Positions 36,684-47,407 of a DNA stretch of 64,000 bases are shown here, one piece after another. The number at the start of each line of letters is the position of its first letter. The stretch's first letter is position 1. This DNA is from Hyperoodon ampullatus (Eukaryota; Chordata; Mammalia; Artiodactyla; Ziphiidae). The stretch spans positions 160,397,353-160,461,352 of the forward strand of contig OX457058.1 of NCBI GenBank assembly GCA_949752795.1. The letters run 5' to 3'. The notes below the pieces were generated by a model. The model made no database searches. It had not been told where the DNA came from and saw only the letters and a list, made by a program, of their open reading frames with translations. Made by a program: the position numbers and the translations under genes.

Positions 36684-37000
36684 GGGCTTCCCTGGTGGCA
36701 CAGTTGTTCAGAATCTGCCTGCTAATTCAGGGGATATGGGTTCAAGCCCTGGTCTGAAAGGATCCCACACGCTGCAGAGCAACTGGGTCTGAGAGTCACA
36801 ACTACTGAGCCTGTGCGTCTGGAGCCTGTGCTCTGCAACAAGAGAGGCCGCAACAGTGAGAGGCCCATGCACCGTGATGAAGAGTGGCCCCCACTTGCCA
36901 CAACTAGAGAAAGCCCTTGCAGAAACGAAGACCCAACACAGCAAAAATATATAAATTAATTAATAAACTCCTACCCCCAACATCTTCTTAAAAAATAAAT
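36684..37000 (+). mobile_element. CHR-type SINE nested in L1 ORF2, with extra tail sequence
   Basis: Head 'gggcttccctggtggcacag', a body typical of CHR with the extra 3' block ('gcaccgtgatgaagagtggc'), then 'aaaaatatataaattaatta'. Next come about 22 bp of non-SINE sequence ('ctcctacccccaacatcttc') and a second A-rich tract at 36989-37003. The short flanking repeats ('aataataaag' and 'aataaataaag') are A-rich, so the right edge is approximate. Confidence 0.88.
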
Positions 37001-39077
37001 AAAGCACCTAGGAATAAACCTACTTAATGAGACAAAAGATCTGTACGCAGAAAACTATAAGACACTGGTGAAAGAAACTAAAGACGATACAAATAGATGG
37101 AGAGATATACCATGCTCCTGGATTGGAAGAATCAACATTGTGAAAGTGACTCTACTACCCAAAGCAATCTACAAATTCAATGCAATCCCTATCAAACGAC
37201 CACTGGCATTTTTTACAACACTAGAACAAAAAATTTCACAATTGAATGGAAGTACAAAAGACCCCGAATAGCCAAAGCAATCTTGAGAAAGAAAAATGGA
37301 GCTGGATGAATCAGGCTCCCTGACTTCAGAATATACTACAAAGCTACAGTAATCAAGACAACATGGTACTGGCACAGAAACAGAAATATAGATCAAAGGA
37401 ACAGGATAGAAAGCCCAGAGATAAACCCACACACCTATGGTCAACTAATGTATGACAAAAGAAGCAAGGATGCACAATGGAGAAAAGACAGTCTCTTCAA
37501 TAAGCGGTGCTGGGAAAACTGGACAACTACATGTAAAATAATGAAATTAAAACACTCCATAACACCATACACAATAAACTTCAAATGGATTAAAGACCTA
37601 ATGTAAGGCCAGGCACTATAAAACTCTTAAAAGAAACCATAGGCGGAACACTCTATGACATAAATCAGAGTAAGATCCTATTTGACCCACCTCCTAGAGA
37701 AATGGATATAAAAAGAAAAGTAAACAAATTGGACCTAATGAAACATAAAAACTTTTGCACAGCATAGAAACCATAAACAAGATGAAAACACAACACTTAT
37801 AATGGGAGAAAATATTTGCAAAAGAAGCAACTGACAAAAGATTCATCTCCAAAATATACAAGAAGCTCATGCAGCTCAATATCAAAAAAACAAACAACCC
37901 AATCCAAAAATGGGCAGATTTAAATAGACATTTCTCCAAAGAAGATATACAGATTGCTAACAACACATGAAAGGATGCTCAACATTACTAATCATTAGAA
38001 AAATTCAAATCAAAACTACAATGAGGTATCACCTAACACTGGTCAGAATGGCCATCATCAAAAAATCTACAAACATAAATGCTGGAGAGGGTGTGGAGAA
38101 AAGGGAATTCTCTTGCCCTGTTGGTGGGAATATAAATTGATATAGCCACTATGGAGAACAATATGGAGATTCCTTAAAAAACTAAAAATAGAACTACCAT
38201 ACAACCCAGCAATCCTACTCGTGGGCATATACCCTGAGAAAACCATAATTCAAAGAGTCATGTGCCACAATGTTCACTGCAACACTATTTACAATAGTCA
38301 GGACATGGAAACAAACTAAGTGTCCATCGACAGATGAATGGATAAAGAAGTTGCTGCACATACATAAAATGGAATATTACTCAGCCATAAAAATAAATGA
38401 AATTGAGTTATTTGTAGTGAGGTGGTTGGACCCAGAGTCTGTCATATGGAGTGAAGTAAGTCAGAAAGTGAAAAACAAATACTATATGCTAATACATATA
38501 TATGGAAGCTAAAAAAAAAAAAAGAAAGTGAAGAACCTAGCAGTAAGATAGGAATAAAGATGCAGTCATAGAGAATGGACTTGAGGACATGGGCAGGGGA
38601 AAGGGTAAGCTGGCATGAATGAGAGACTGTCATTGATACATATGCACTACCAAATGTAAAATAGATAGCTAGTGGGAAGCAGTTGCATAGCACAGGGAGA
38701 TCAGCTCGGTGCTTTGTGACCACCTAGAGGGGTGGGATAGGGAAAGAGGGAAGGAGATACAAGAGGGAGGGTATATGGGGATATATGCATACTTATTATA
38801 GTTGATTCATTTTGTTATACAGCAGAAACTAACACAACAATGTAAAGCAATTATACTCCAATAAAGATGTTAAAAAAAATAGAAAAAAGAAAAATAGAAA
38901 AAGTATAATGACAAATAAGTTAGCTATGTGTAGATGTTAGTAAATAATGTTGAAAATAAAAAAAAACATAATTAATTTAGTTTTCTGAGTTCTAAAGAAA
39001 ATTAATTTTTCTATAAGTAAACCATTTGTATCTAAGGCAAATCTTTTGTCTACTAATATGTTCATTTATTAAGCAAA

Positions 39078-39287
39078 TTTTTTTTTTTTTTTTTTGCAGT
39101 ACACAGGGCTCTCACTGTTGTGCCCTCTCCCGTTGTGGAGCACAGGCTCCGGACACGCAGACCCAGCGGCCATGGCTCACGGGCCTAGCCACTCCATGGC
39201 ATGTGGGATCTTCCTGGACAAGGGCACAAACCCATATCCCCCGCATCAGCAGGCAGACTCTCAACAACTGTGCCACCAGGGAAGCCC
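39078..39287 (-). mobile_element. CHR-2 type SINE
   Basis: Minus-strand copy: the A tail is the T run 39078-39095 and the head ends at 39287 (complement of 'ggggcttccctggtggcaca'). The flanks 'taagcaaat' and 'taaacaaat' form a short, imperfect target-site duplication. Confidence 0.93.
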
Positions 39288-39289
39288 CT

Positions 39290-39675
39290 AAACAAATGTT
39301 TTTAAGTAAGGAGAAATTTTGAGTGTATTAACTCTGTATCAATATAACCAGTCAGTTATTTAATTTTTCAGTTTAATAGATATATTTTTAACATTTAAAT
39401 AATTGATTCTTAGAATACTGATTAAATTCATGTCTAACCATATAAAGAGTTCATTAAAAATGCATTATATATTGAGTTGATACTATTTATTAATTATTTT
39501 TTGATAAAATAATAGTAGTAGGAATAGCATTATTGTTGTATATATCAGTAGGTGTCTTTTTCTTGCCAACTCATCTGATTGGTTTAAAAAGTTTTACTTT
39601 TGTATACAAGTTCATATATAAGTGTTTATACCATCATTTATTTTTTAATTACATATGTTTATATAGTCAGTTATT
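39290..39675. other. gene-free sequence
   Basis: AT-rich, with no recognised element between the SINE and the next L1. Confidence 0.5.
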
Positions 39676-39677
39676 AA

Positions 39678-41535
39678 TACCTAGGAATAAACCTACCTAA
39701 GGAGGCAAAAGACCTGCACTCAGAAAACTATAAAACACTGATGAAAGAAATCATAGTTGACATAAACAAATGGAGAAATATACCATGTTCTTGGATTGGA
39801 AGAATCAACATTGTGAAAATGACTATACTACCCAAAGCAATTTACAGATTCAATGCAAACTCTATCAAACTATCAATGACATTCTTCACAGAATTAGAAC
39901 AAAAAATTTTACAATTTGTATGGAAACACAAAAGACCCTGAATAGCCAAAGCAATATTGAGAAAGAAAAATGGAGCTGGTGGAATCAGGCTCCCGAACTT
40001 CAAACTATACTACAAAGCTATAGTAATCAAATATTGGCATATAAACAGTAATATAAATCAAAGGTACAGGATAGAAAGCTCAGAGATAAACCCACACACA
40101 TGTGGTGACCTAATTTATGACAAAAGCAGTAAAAGCATACAATGGAGAAAGGACAGCCTCTTCAAAAGCTGGTGCTGGAAAACTGGACAGCTACATATAA
40201 AAGAATGAAATTAGAACACTACATAACACTATAAACAAAAATAAACTCCAAATTGGTTACAGACCTAAGTGTAAGGCCAGACACTATTAAACTCTTAGGG
40301 GAAAACAAAGGATAAACACTCTTTCACATGAAACACAGCAAGATCTTTTTTGACCTACCTCTCAGAGTAATGAAAATAAAACCAAAAATAAATGAATGGG
40401 ACCTAATGAAACTTAAAAGCTTTTGCACAGCATAGAAACCATAAATAAGATGAAAAGACAACCCTCAGAATGGGAGAAAATATTTGCAAACAAATCGAAG
40501 GACAAAGGATTAATCTCTAAAATATACAAACAGCTCATGCAGCTCAATATCAAAAAAACAAACAACCCAATTAAAAAATGGACAGACGACTAAATAGACA
40601 TTTGACCAAAGAAGACATACAGATGGCCAAGAGGCACATGAAAAGTTGCTCACCATCACTAATTATTAGAGAAATGTAAATCAAAACTACTATAAGGTAT
40701 CACCTCACACTGGTCAGAATGGCCATCATCAAAAAATCTACAAACATAAATGCTGGAGAGGGTGTGGAGGAAAGGGAATCCTCTTGCCCTGTTGGTGGGA
40801 ATGTAAATTGATACAGCCACTATGGAGGACAGTATGGAGGTTCCTTAAAAAACTAAAAATAGAACTATCATAAGGCCCAGCAATCTCACTACTGGGCATA
40901 TATGCTGAGAAAAACATAATTCAAAAGGACACATGTACCCCAATGTTCATTGCAGATCTATTTACAATAGCCAGAACATGGAAACCTAAATTTCCAACAA
41001 TAGATGAATGGATAAAGAAGATGTGGTACACATATGCAATGGAATATTACTCAGCCATAAAATGAAACGTAATTAGGTCATTTGTAGAGATGTGGATTGA
41101 CCTAGAGTCTGTTATACAGAGTGAAGTAAGCCAGAAAGACAGAAACAAAAGTCATATATTAACGCATATATATGGAACCTACAAAAATAGAACAGATGAA
41201 CCTATTTGTAGGGCAGGAATAGAGACGTAGACATAGAGAATGGATATATGGACATGGGGGGGAGGGCAGAGTTGTTTGCAAGAAACTGAAATTATAGCAT
41301 TAGAAATTAGTTTTGATATCAATACACTACCATGTGTAAAATAGATAGCTAGTGGGAACCTGCTGTATAGCACAGGGAGCTCAGCTTCATGCTCTGTGAT
41401 GACCTAGATGGATGGGATGGGGTGTGGGAGGGAAGTCCTAGAGGGAGCGGATATAGTTATACATATAGCTGACTTATTTCATTGTATAGCAGAAACTAAC
41501 ACAACATTGTAAAGCAATTTACTCCAATAAAAAAT
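39678..41535 (+). mobile_element. 5'-truncated L1 (ORF2 second half and 3' UTR)
   Basis: It starts in ORF2 at 'acctaggaataaacctacct', the same place where the L1 at 31750-38885 resumes after its last SINE. It runs to the 3' UTR end ('gtaaagcaatttactccaat'). Pieces of the reading frame survive at 39741-39941 (a '[21 protein letters not shown]' region) and 39957-40208 in shifted frames. No nested insertion is present. The 3' UTR around 41250-41340 is rearranged compared with the other copies. Confidence 0.9.
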
Positions 41536-41539
41536 ACAT

Positions 41540-42283
41540 ATGTAAATGTAAATATATAAATTAATATGTGTATGCATATACAATTGTTTATTCACATTCT
41601 TATATAAGTAGGATATTTGTGTATGTGTGTCATTGCAGAAATGAAACAAATTAGCAACTATAAGACTAATTTTATTTCAATCATGATGGTTTTATTTGTA
41701 TTGATTACAAGGTGTCTGCAACAATTGCTAACAAGAGCAAATCCATAGAAGTTGTGAGAATATCAATATGCTTCTAAGTCACAAATAATGAAGATGTATA
41801 GCCAAGGTACTTCGAGTTTCTGAAAATAATTCCTTAACTCTCAGAGTGAATAGTACTACAGTAAAATCATTTTTGGTTGATTAGATAGAAATGACAATAT
41901 CAAGTGAAAAGAGAATATAGTAAATTGTCAGATTCATTTTAATGCACATGGTATTTTACAGTGATATAAATACACAGTATCTTGCAATTATGTATGTTGC
42001 AAGTCATGGTAATTTTTCCTGCACCGTTTTTTCTTTCCTAAATTGCCATGTAGTTGAATTGTCAATATGATATTCTCAGAGTAAGTAAAATGGAAACTTA
42101 AGAAAATACTTAGATAACTCAAGCAATGACAGTATGAAAAGTTCTTATTTCAAGAAGGAGAGGTAGGAAGGTGGATGTGTTCAGAATCACAGACTCCTCA
42201 GTTTGATATCTTTATTTCATGACTTAGGAATTAGCAACTACAGGCAATGAAGTTTATGAATAGAAAAAGATTGAGAGAGCTGA
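41540..42283. other. gene-free sequence
   Basis: AT-rich and unique-looking, with no coding evidence. Confidence 0.5.
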
Positions 42284-42295
42284 CATTATATTATT
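42284..42295. repeat. target-site duplication of the full-length L1, 3' side
   Basis: 'cattatattatt', identical to 48884-48895. It merges with the ATT-repeat tail of the L1. Confidence 0.92.
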
Positions 42296-42618
42296 ATTAT
42301 TATTATTATTATTTTACAAATTTAATCAGTTATACATATACATATGTTCCCATATCCCCTCCCTTTTGCGTCTCCCTCCCACCTTCCCTCTCCCACCCCT
42401 CCAGGCAGTCACAAAGCACCAAGCTGATCTCCCTGTGCTACGCGGCTGCTTCCCACTAGCTATCTACCTTACGTTTGGTAGTGTATATATGTCCATGCCG
42501 CTCTTTCACTTTGTCACAGCTTACCCTTCTCCCTCCCCATATCCTCAAGTCCATTCTCTAGTAGGTCTGTGTCTTTATTCCTGTCTTACCCCTATGTTCT
42601 TCATGACATTTTTTTTTC

Positions 42619-45600
42619 TTAAATTCCATATATATGTGTCAGCATACAGTATTTGTCTTTCTCTTTCTGACTTACTTCACTCTGTATGACAGACTCTAGG
42701 TCCATCCACCTCATTACAAATAGCTCAATTTCATTTCTTTTTATGGCTGAGTAATATTCCATTGTATATATGTGCCACATCTTCTTTACCCATTCATCCG
42801 ATGATGGACACCTAGGTTGTTTCCATCTCCGGGCTATTGTAAATAGGGCTGCTATGAACATTTTGGTACATGTCTCTTTTTGAATTATGGTTTTCTCAGG
42901 GTATATGCCCAGTAGTGGGATTGCTGGGTCATATGGTAGTTCTATTTGTAGTTTTTTAAGGAACCTCCATACTGTTCTCCATAGTGGCTGTACCAATTCA
43001 CATTCCCACCAGCAGTGCAAGAGTGTTCCCTTTTTTCCACACCCTCTCCAGCATTTATTGTTTCTAGATTTTTTGATGATGGCCATTCTGACTGGTGTGA
43101 GATGATATCTCATTGTAGTTTTGATTTGCATTTCTCTAATGAGTAAAGATGTTGAGCATCCTTTCATGTGTTTGTTGGCAGTCTGTATATCTTCTGTGGA
43201 GAAATGTCTATTTAGGTCTTCTGCCCATTTTTGGATTGGGCTGTTTGTTTTTTTGTTATTGAGCTGCATGAGCTGCTTATAAATTTTGGAGATTAATCCT
43301 TTGTCAGTTGCTTCATTTGCAAATATTTTCTCCCATTCTGAGGGTTGTCTTTTGGTCTTGTTTATGGTTTCCTTTGCTGTGCAAAAGCTTTTAAGTTTCA
43401 TTAGGTCCCATGTGTTTATTTTTGTCTTTATTTCCATTTCTCTAGGAGGTGGGTCAAAAAGGATCTTGCTGTGATTTATGTCATAGAGTGTTCTGCCTAA
43501 GTTTTCCTCTAAGAGTTTGATACTATCTGGCCTTACATTTAGGTCTTTAATCCATTTTGAGTTTATTTTTGTGTATGGTGTTAGGGAGTGATCTAATCTC
43601 ATACTTTTACATGTCCCTATCCAGTTTTCCCAGCACCACTTATTGAAGAGACTGTCCTTTCTCCACTGTACATTCCTGCCTCCTTTATCAAAGATAAGGT
43701 GACCATATGTCCGTGGGTTTATCTCTGGGCTTTCTATTCTGTTCCATTGATCTATCTTTCTGTTTTTGTGCCAGTACCATACTGTCTTGATTACTGTAGC
43801 TTTGTAGTATAGTCTGAAGTCAGGGAGCCTGATTCCTCCAGCTCCATTTTTCGTTCTCAAGATTGCTTTGGCTATTCGAGGTCTTTTGTGTTTCCATACA
43901 AATTGTGAAATTTTTTGCTCTAGTTCTGTGAAAAATGCCAGTGGTAGTTTGATAGGGATTGCATTGAATCTGTAGATTGCTTTGGAAAGTAGAGTCATTT
44001 TCACAATGTTGATTCTTCCAATCCAAGAACATGGTACATCTCTCCATCTATTTGTTTCATCTTTGATTTCTTTTATCAGTGTCTTATAATTTTCTGCATA
44101 CAGGTCTTTTGTCTCCTTAAGTAGGTTTATTCCTAGATATTTTATTCTTTTTGTTGCAATGGCAAATGGGAGTGTTTCCTTGATTTCACTTTCAGATTTT
44201 TCATCATTAGTGTATAGGAATGCCACAGATTTCTGTGCATTAATTTTGTATCCTGCAACTTTACCAAATTCATTGCTTAGCTTTAGTAGTTTTCTGGTAG
44301 CATCTTTAGGATTCTCTATGATTAGTATCATGTCATCTGCAAACAGTGACAGCTTTACTTCTTCTTTTCCGATTTGGATTCCTTTTATTTCTTTTTCTTC
44401 TCTGATTGCTGTGGCTAAAACTTCCAAAACTATGTTGAATAAGAGTGGTGAGAGTGGGCAACCTTGTCTTGTTCCTGATCTTAGTGGAAATGTTTTCAGT
44501 TTTTCACCATTGAGGACGATGCTGGCTGTGGGTTTGTCATCTATGGCCTTTATTATGTTGAGGAAAGTTCCCTCTATGCCTACTTTCTGCAGGGTTTTTA
44601 TCATAAATGGGTGTTGAATTTTGTCGAAAGCTTTCTCTGCATCTATTGAGATGATCATATGGTTTTTCTCCTTCAATTTGTTAATATGGTATATCACGTT
44701 GATTGATTTGCGTATATTGAAGAATCCTTTCATTCCTGGGATAAACCCCACTTGATCATGGTGTATGATCCTTTTAATGTGCTGTTGGATTCTGTTTGCT
44801 AGTATTTTGTTGAAGATTTTTGCATCTATGTTCATCAGTGATATTGGCCTGTAGTTTTCTTTCTTTGTGACATCCTTGCTTGGTTTTGGTATCAAGGTGA
44901 TGGTGGCCTCGTAAAATGAGTTTGGGAATGTTCCTCCCTCTGCTATATTTTGGAAGAGTTTGAGAAGGATAGGTGTTAGCTCTTCTCTAAAAGCTTGATA
45001 GAATTCGCCTGTGAAGCCATCTGGTCCTGGGCTTTTGTTTGTTGGAAGATTTTTTATCACAGTTTCAATTTCAGTGCTTGTGATTGGTCTGTTCATATTT
45101 TCTGTTTCTTCCTGATTCAGTCTTGGCAGTTGTGCATTTCTAAGAATTTGTTCTTTTCTTCCAGGTTGTCCATTTTATTGGCATAGAGTTGCTTATAGTA
45201 ATCTCTCATGATCTTTTGTATTTCTGCAGTGTCAGTTGTTACTTCTCCTTTTTCATTTCTAGTTCTATTGATTTGAGTCTTCTCCCTTTTTTTCTTGATG
45301 AGTCTTGCTAATGGTTTATCAATTTTGTTTATCTTCTCAAAGAACCAGCTTTTAGTTTTATTGATCTTTGCTATCATTTCCTTCATTTGTTTTTCATTTA
45401 TTTCTGATCTGATTTTTATGATTTCTTTCCTTCTGCTAACTTTGGGATGTTTTTGTTCTTCTTTCTCTAATTGCTTTAGGTGCAAGGTTAGGTTGTTTAT
45501 TCGAGATGTTTCCTGTTTCTTAAGGTGGGATTGTATTGCTATAAACTTCCCTCTTAGAACTGCTTTTGCTGCATCCCATAGTTTTTGGGTCGTCGTGTCT

Positions 45601-46434
45601 CCATTGTCATTTGTTTCTAGGTATTTTTTAATTTCCTCTTTGATTTCTTCAGTGATCACTTCGTTATTAAGTAGTGTATTGTTTAGCCTCCATGTGTTTG
45701 TATTTTTTACGGCTCTTTTCCTGTAATTGATATCTAGTCTCATAGCATTGTGGTTGGAAAGATACTTGATACAATTTCAATTTTCTTAAATGTACCAAAG
45801 CTTGATTTGTGACCCAAGATATGATCTATCCTGGAGGATGTTCCATGAGCACTTGAGAAAAATGTGTATTCTGTTGTTTTGGATGGAATGTCCTATAAAT
45901 ATCAATTAAGTCCATCTTGTTTAATGTATCATTTAAAGCTTGTGTTTCCTTATTTATTTTCATTTTGGATGATCTGTCCATTGGTGAAAGTGGGGTGTTA
46001 AAGTCCCCTACTATGATTGTGTTACTGTCGATTTCTCCTTTTATGGCTGTTAGTATTTGCCTTATGTATTGAGGTGCTCCTATGTTTGGTGCATAAATAT
46101 TTACAATTGTTATATCTTCTTCTTGGATCGATCCCTTGATCATTATGTAGTGTCCTTCTTTGTCTCTTCTAGTAGTGTTTATTTTAAAGTCTATTTTGTC
46201 TGATATGAGAATTGCTACTCCAGCTTTCTTTTGGTTTCCATTTGCATGGAATATCTTTTTCCATCCCCTTACTTTCAGTCTGTATGTGTCTCTAGGTCTG
46301 AAGTGGGTCTCTTGTAGACAGCATATATATGGGTCTTGTTTTTGTATCCATTCAGCCAATCTGTGTCTTTTGGTGGGAGCATTTAGTCCATTTACATTTA
46401 AGGTCATTATCGATATGTATGTTCCTATTCCCAT
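42619..46434 (-). pseudogene. L1 ORF2 endonuclease-reverse transcriptase, three frameshifts
   Basis: ORF2p nicks target DNA and reverse-transcribes L1 RNA at the nick. Three frames cover nearly the full normal length (about 1,272 codons). 46434-45826 is the endonuclease N-terminal part with 'QETHF' and 'VGDFNTPL'. 45743-45117 is the linker. 45096-42619 (825 codons) holds RT and the C-terminal domain. In the 825-codon frame the RT metal-binding 'FADD' is at residues 252-255 and the Cys motif C-x3-C-x7-H-x4-C starts at residue 682. Comparison with the other L1 copies indicates single-base losses near 45877 (A run), 45757 and 45134. Because they sum to three, the first and last parts are in the same frame. 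The break before the 'SRIDH' catalytic block disables the endonuclease. Confidence 0.93.
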
Positions 46435-46492
46435 TTTCTTAATTGTTTTGGGTTCATTATTGTAGGTCTTTTCCTTCTGTTGTGTTTCTTGC

Positions 46493-47407
46493 CTAGAGAA
46501 GTTCCTTTAGCATTTGTTGTAAAGCTGGTTTGGTGGTGCTGAACTCTCTCAGCTTTTGCTTGTCTGTAAACGTTTTAATTTCTCCATCAAATCTGAATGA
46601 GATCCTTGCTGGGTACAGTAACCTTGGTTGCAGGTTTTTCTCCTTCATCCCTTTAATTATGTCCTGCCACTCCCTTCTGGCTTGTAGAGTTTCTGCTGAG
46701 AGATCAGCTGTTATCCTGATGGGGATTCCCTTGTGTGTTACTTGTTGTTTTTGCCTTGCTGCTTTTAATATGATTTCTTTGTGTTTAATTTTTGACAGTT
46801 TGATTAATATGTGTCTTGGCGTATTTCTCCTTGGATTTATTCTGTATGGGACTCTCTGTGCCTCCTGGACTTGATTAACTATTTCCTTTCCCATATTAGG
46901 GAAGTTTTCAACTATAATCTCTTCAAATAATTTCTCAGTCCCTTTCTTTTTCTCTTCTTCTTCTGGAACCCCTATAATTCGAATGTTGGTGCGTTTAATG
47001 TTGTCCCAGAGGTCTCTGAGACTGTCCTCTGTTCTTTTCATTCTTTTTTCTTTATTTTGCTCTGCAGCATTTATTTCCACTATTTTATCTTCCACCTCAC
47101 TTATCCGTTCTTCTGCCACAGTTATTCTGCTATTGATCCCATCTAGAGTATTTTTTATTTCCTTTATTGTGTTTTTAATCGATGCTTGATTCATCTTTAG
47201 TTCTTCTAGGTCATTGTTAACTGTTTCTTGCATTTTGTCTATTCTATTTCCAAGATTTTGGATCTGGGAAATAGAATCTTGGATCATCTTTACCATCATT
47301 ATTCTGAATTCTTTTTCAGGTAGACTGCCTATTACCTCTTCATTTGTTAGGTCTGGTGGGTTTTTATCTTGCTCCTTCTCCTGCTGTGTGTTTTTCTGTC
47401 TTCTCAT
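46493..47407 (-). CDS. L1 ORF1 protein (RNA-binding chaperone), intact
   Basis: An uninterrupted 304-codon frame, close to the normal mammalian ORF1p length. ORF1p forms trimers that coat L1 RNA in cytoplasmic particles and is needed for retrotransposition in cis. Residues about 40-130 are a heptad-rich coiled coil ('IDKMQETVNNDLEELKMNQ'). About 140-235 is the RRM-like domain ('NIRIIGVPEEEE'), and the rest is the C-terminal domain ('RNTPRHILIKLSK', 'LQPRLLYPARISF'). The start is the ATG at 47407, aligned with the start of the decayed copy at 32231. ORF2 begins 58 nt downstream of the stop, the usual L1 arrangement. Intact coding does not show expression; it would depend on the 5' UTR promoter and methylation. 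Confidence 0.93.
   Translation of the reverse strand: MRRQKNTQQEKEQDKNPPDLTNEEVIGSLPEKEFRIMMVKMIQDSISQIQNLGNRIDKMQETVNNDLEELKMNQASIKNTIKEIKNTLDGINSRITVAEERISEVEDKIVEINAAEQNKEKRMKRTEDSLRDLWDNIKRTNIRIIGVPEEEEKKKGTEKLFEEIIVENFPNMGKEIVNQVQEAQRVPYRINPRRNTPRHILIKLSKIKHKEIILKAARQKQQVTHKGIPIRITADLSAETLQARREWQDIIKGMKEKNLQPRLLYPARISFRFDGEIKTFTDKQKLREFSTTKPALQQMLKELL

Larger units (their letters stand above)
33177..38512 (+). pseudogene. L1 ORF2 (decayed, interrupted by SINEs and an L1)
   Basis: ORF2 encodes an AP-like endonuclease, a reverse transcriptase and a C-terminal Cys-rich domain. Recognisable pieces are the endonuclease (33260-33600, 'CCLQVTHFRPRDTYRLKVRK', where the usual catalytic E of 'QETH' reads V) and the post-endonuclease part at 34043-34255. 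RT follows at 35620-36234 ('[19 protein letters not shown]') and 36448-36690 (the 'FADD' motif reads 'FTDD'). The C-terminal region is at 37068-38512. Frameshifts, stops and three insertions make it non-functional. Confidence 0.88.
31750..38885 (+). mobile_element. long decayed L1 split by three nested insertions
   Basis: It contains part of the 5' UTR ('caggcctgagcctctgagtg'), ORF1, ORF2 and a 3' UTR ending 'ctccaataaagatgtt' plus A tail. The order is collinear with the element at 42296-48883 on the other strand. Insertions at 33605 (SINE), 34481 (L1) and 36684 (SINE) account for about 1.5 kb, leaving about 5.6 kb of original L1. Both ORFs carry stops and frameshifts. The distal 5' UTR with the promoter start is missing, so the copy is 5'-truncated or rearranged near 31750. 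Confidence 0.93.

Noticed and set aside
44159..45726. Plus-strand ORFs of 143 and 152 codons opposite L1 ORF2
   Set aside because: Shadows of the ORF2 reverse-transcriptase region. A similar antisense frame recurs at 36255-36701 opposite the other L1.
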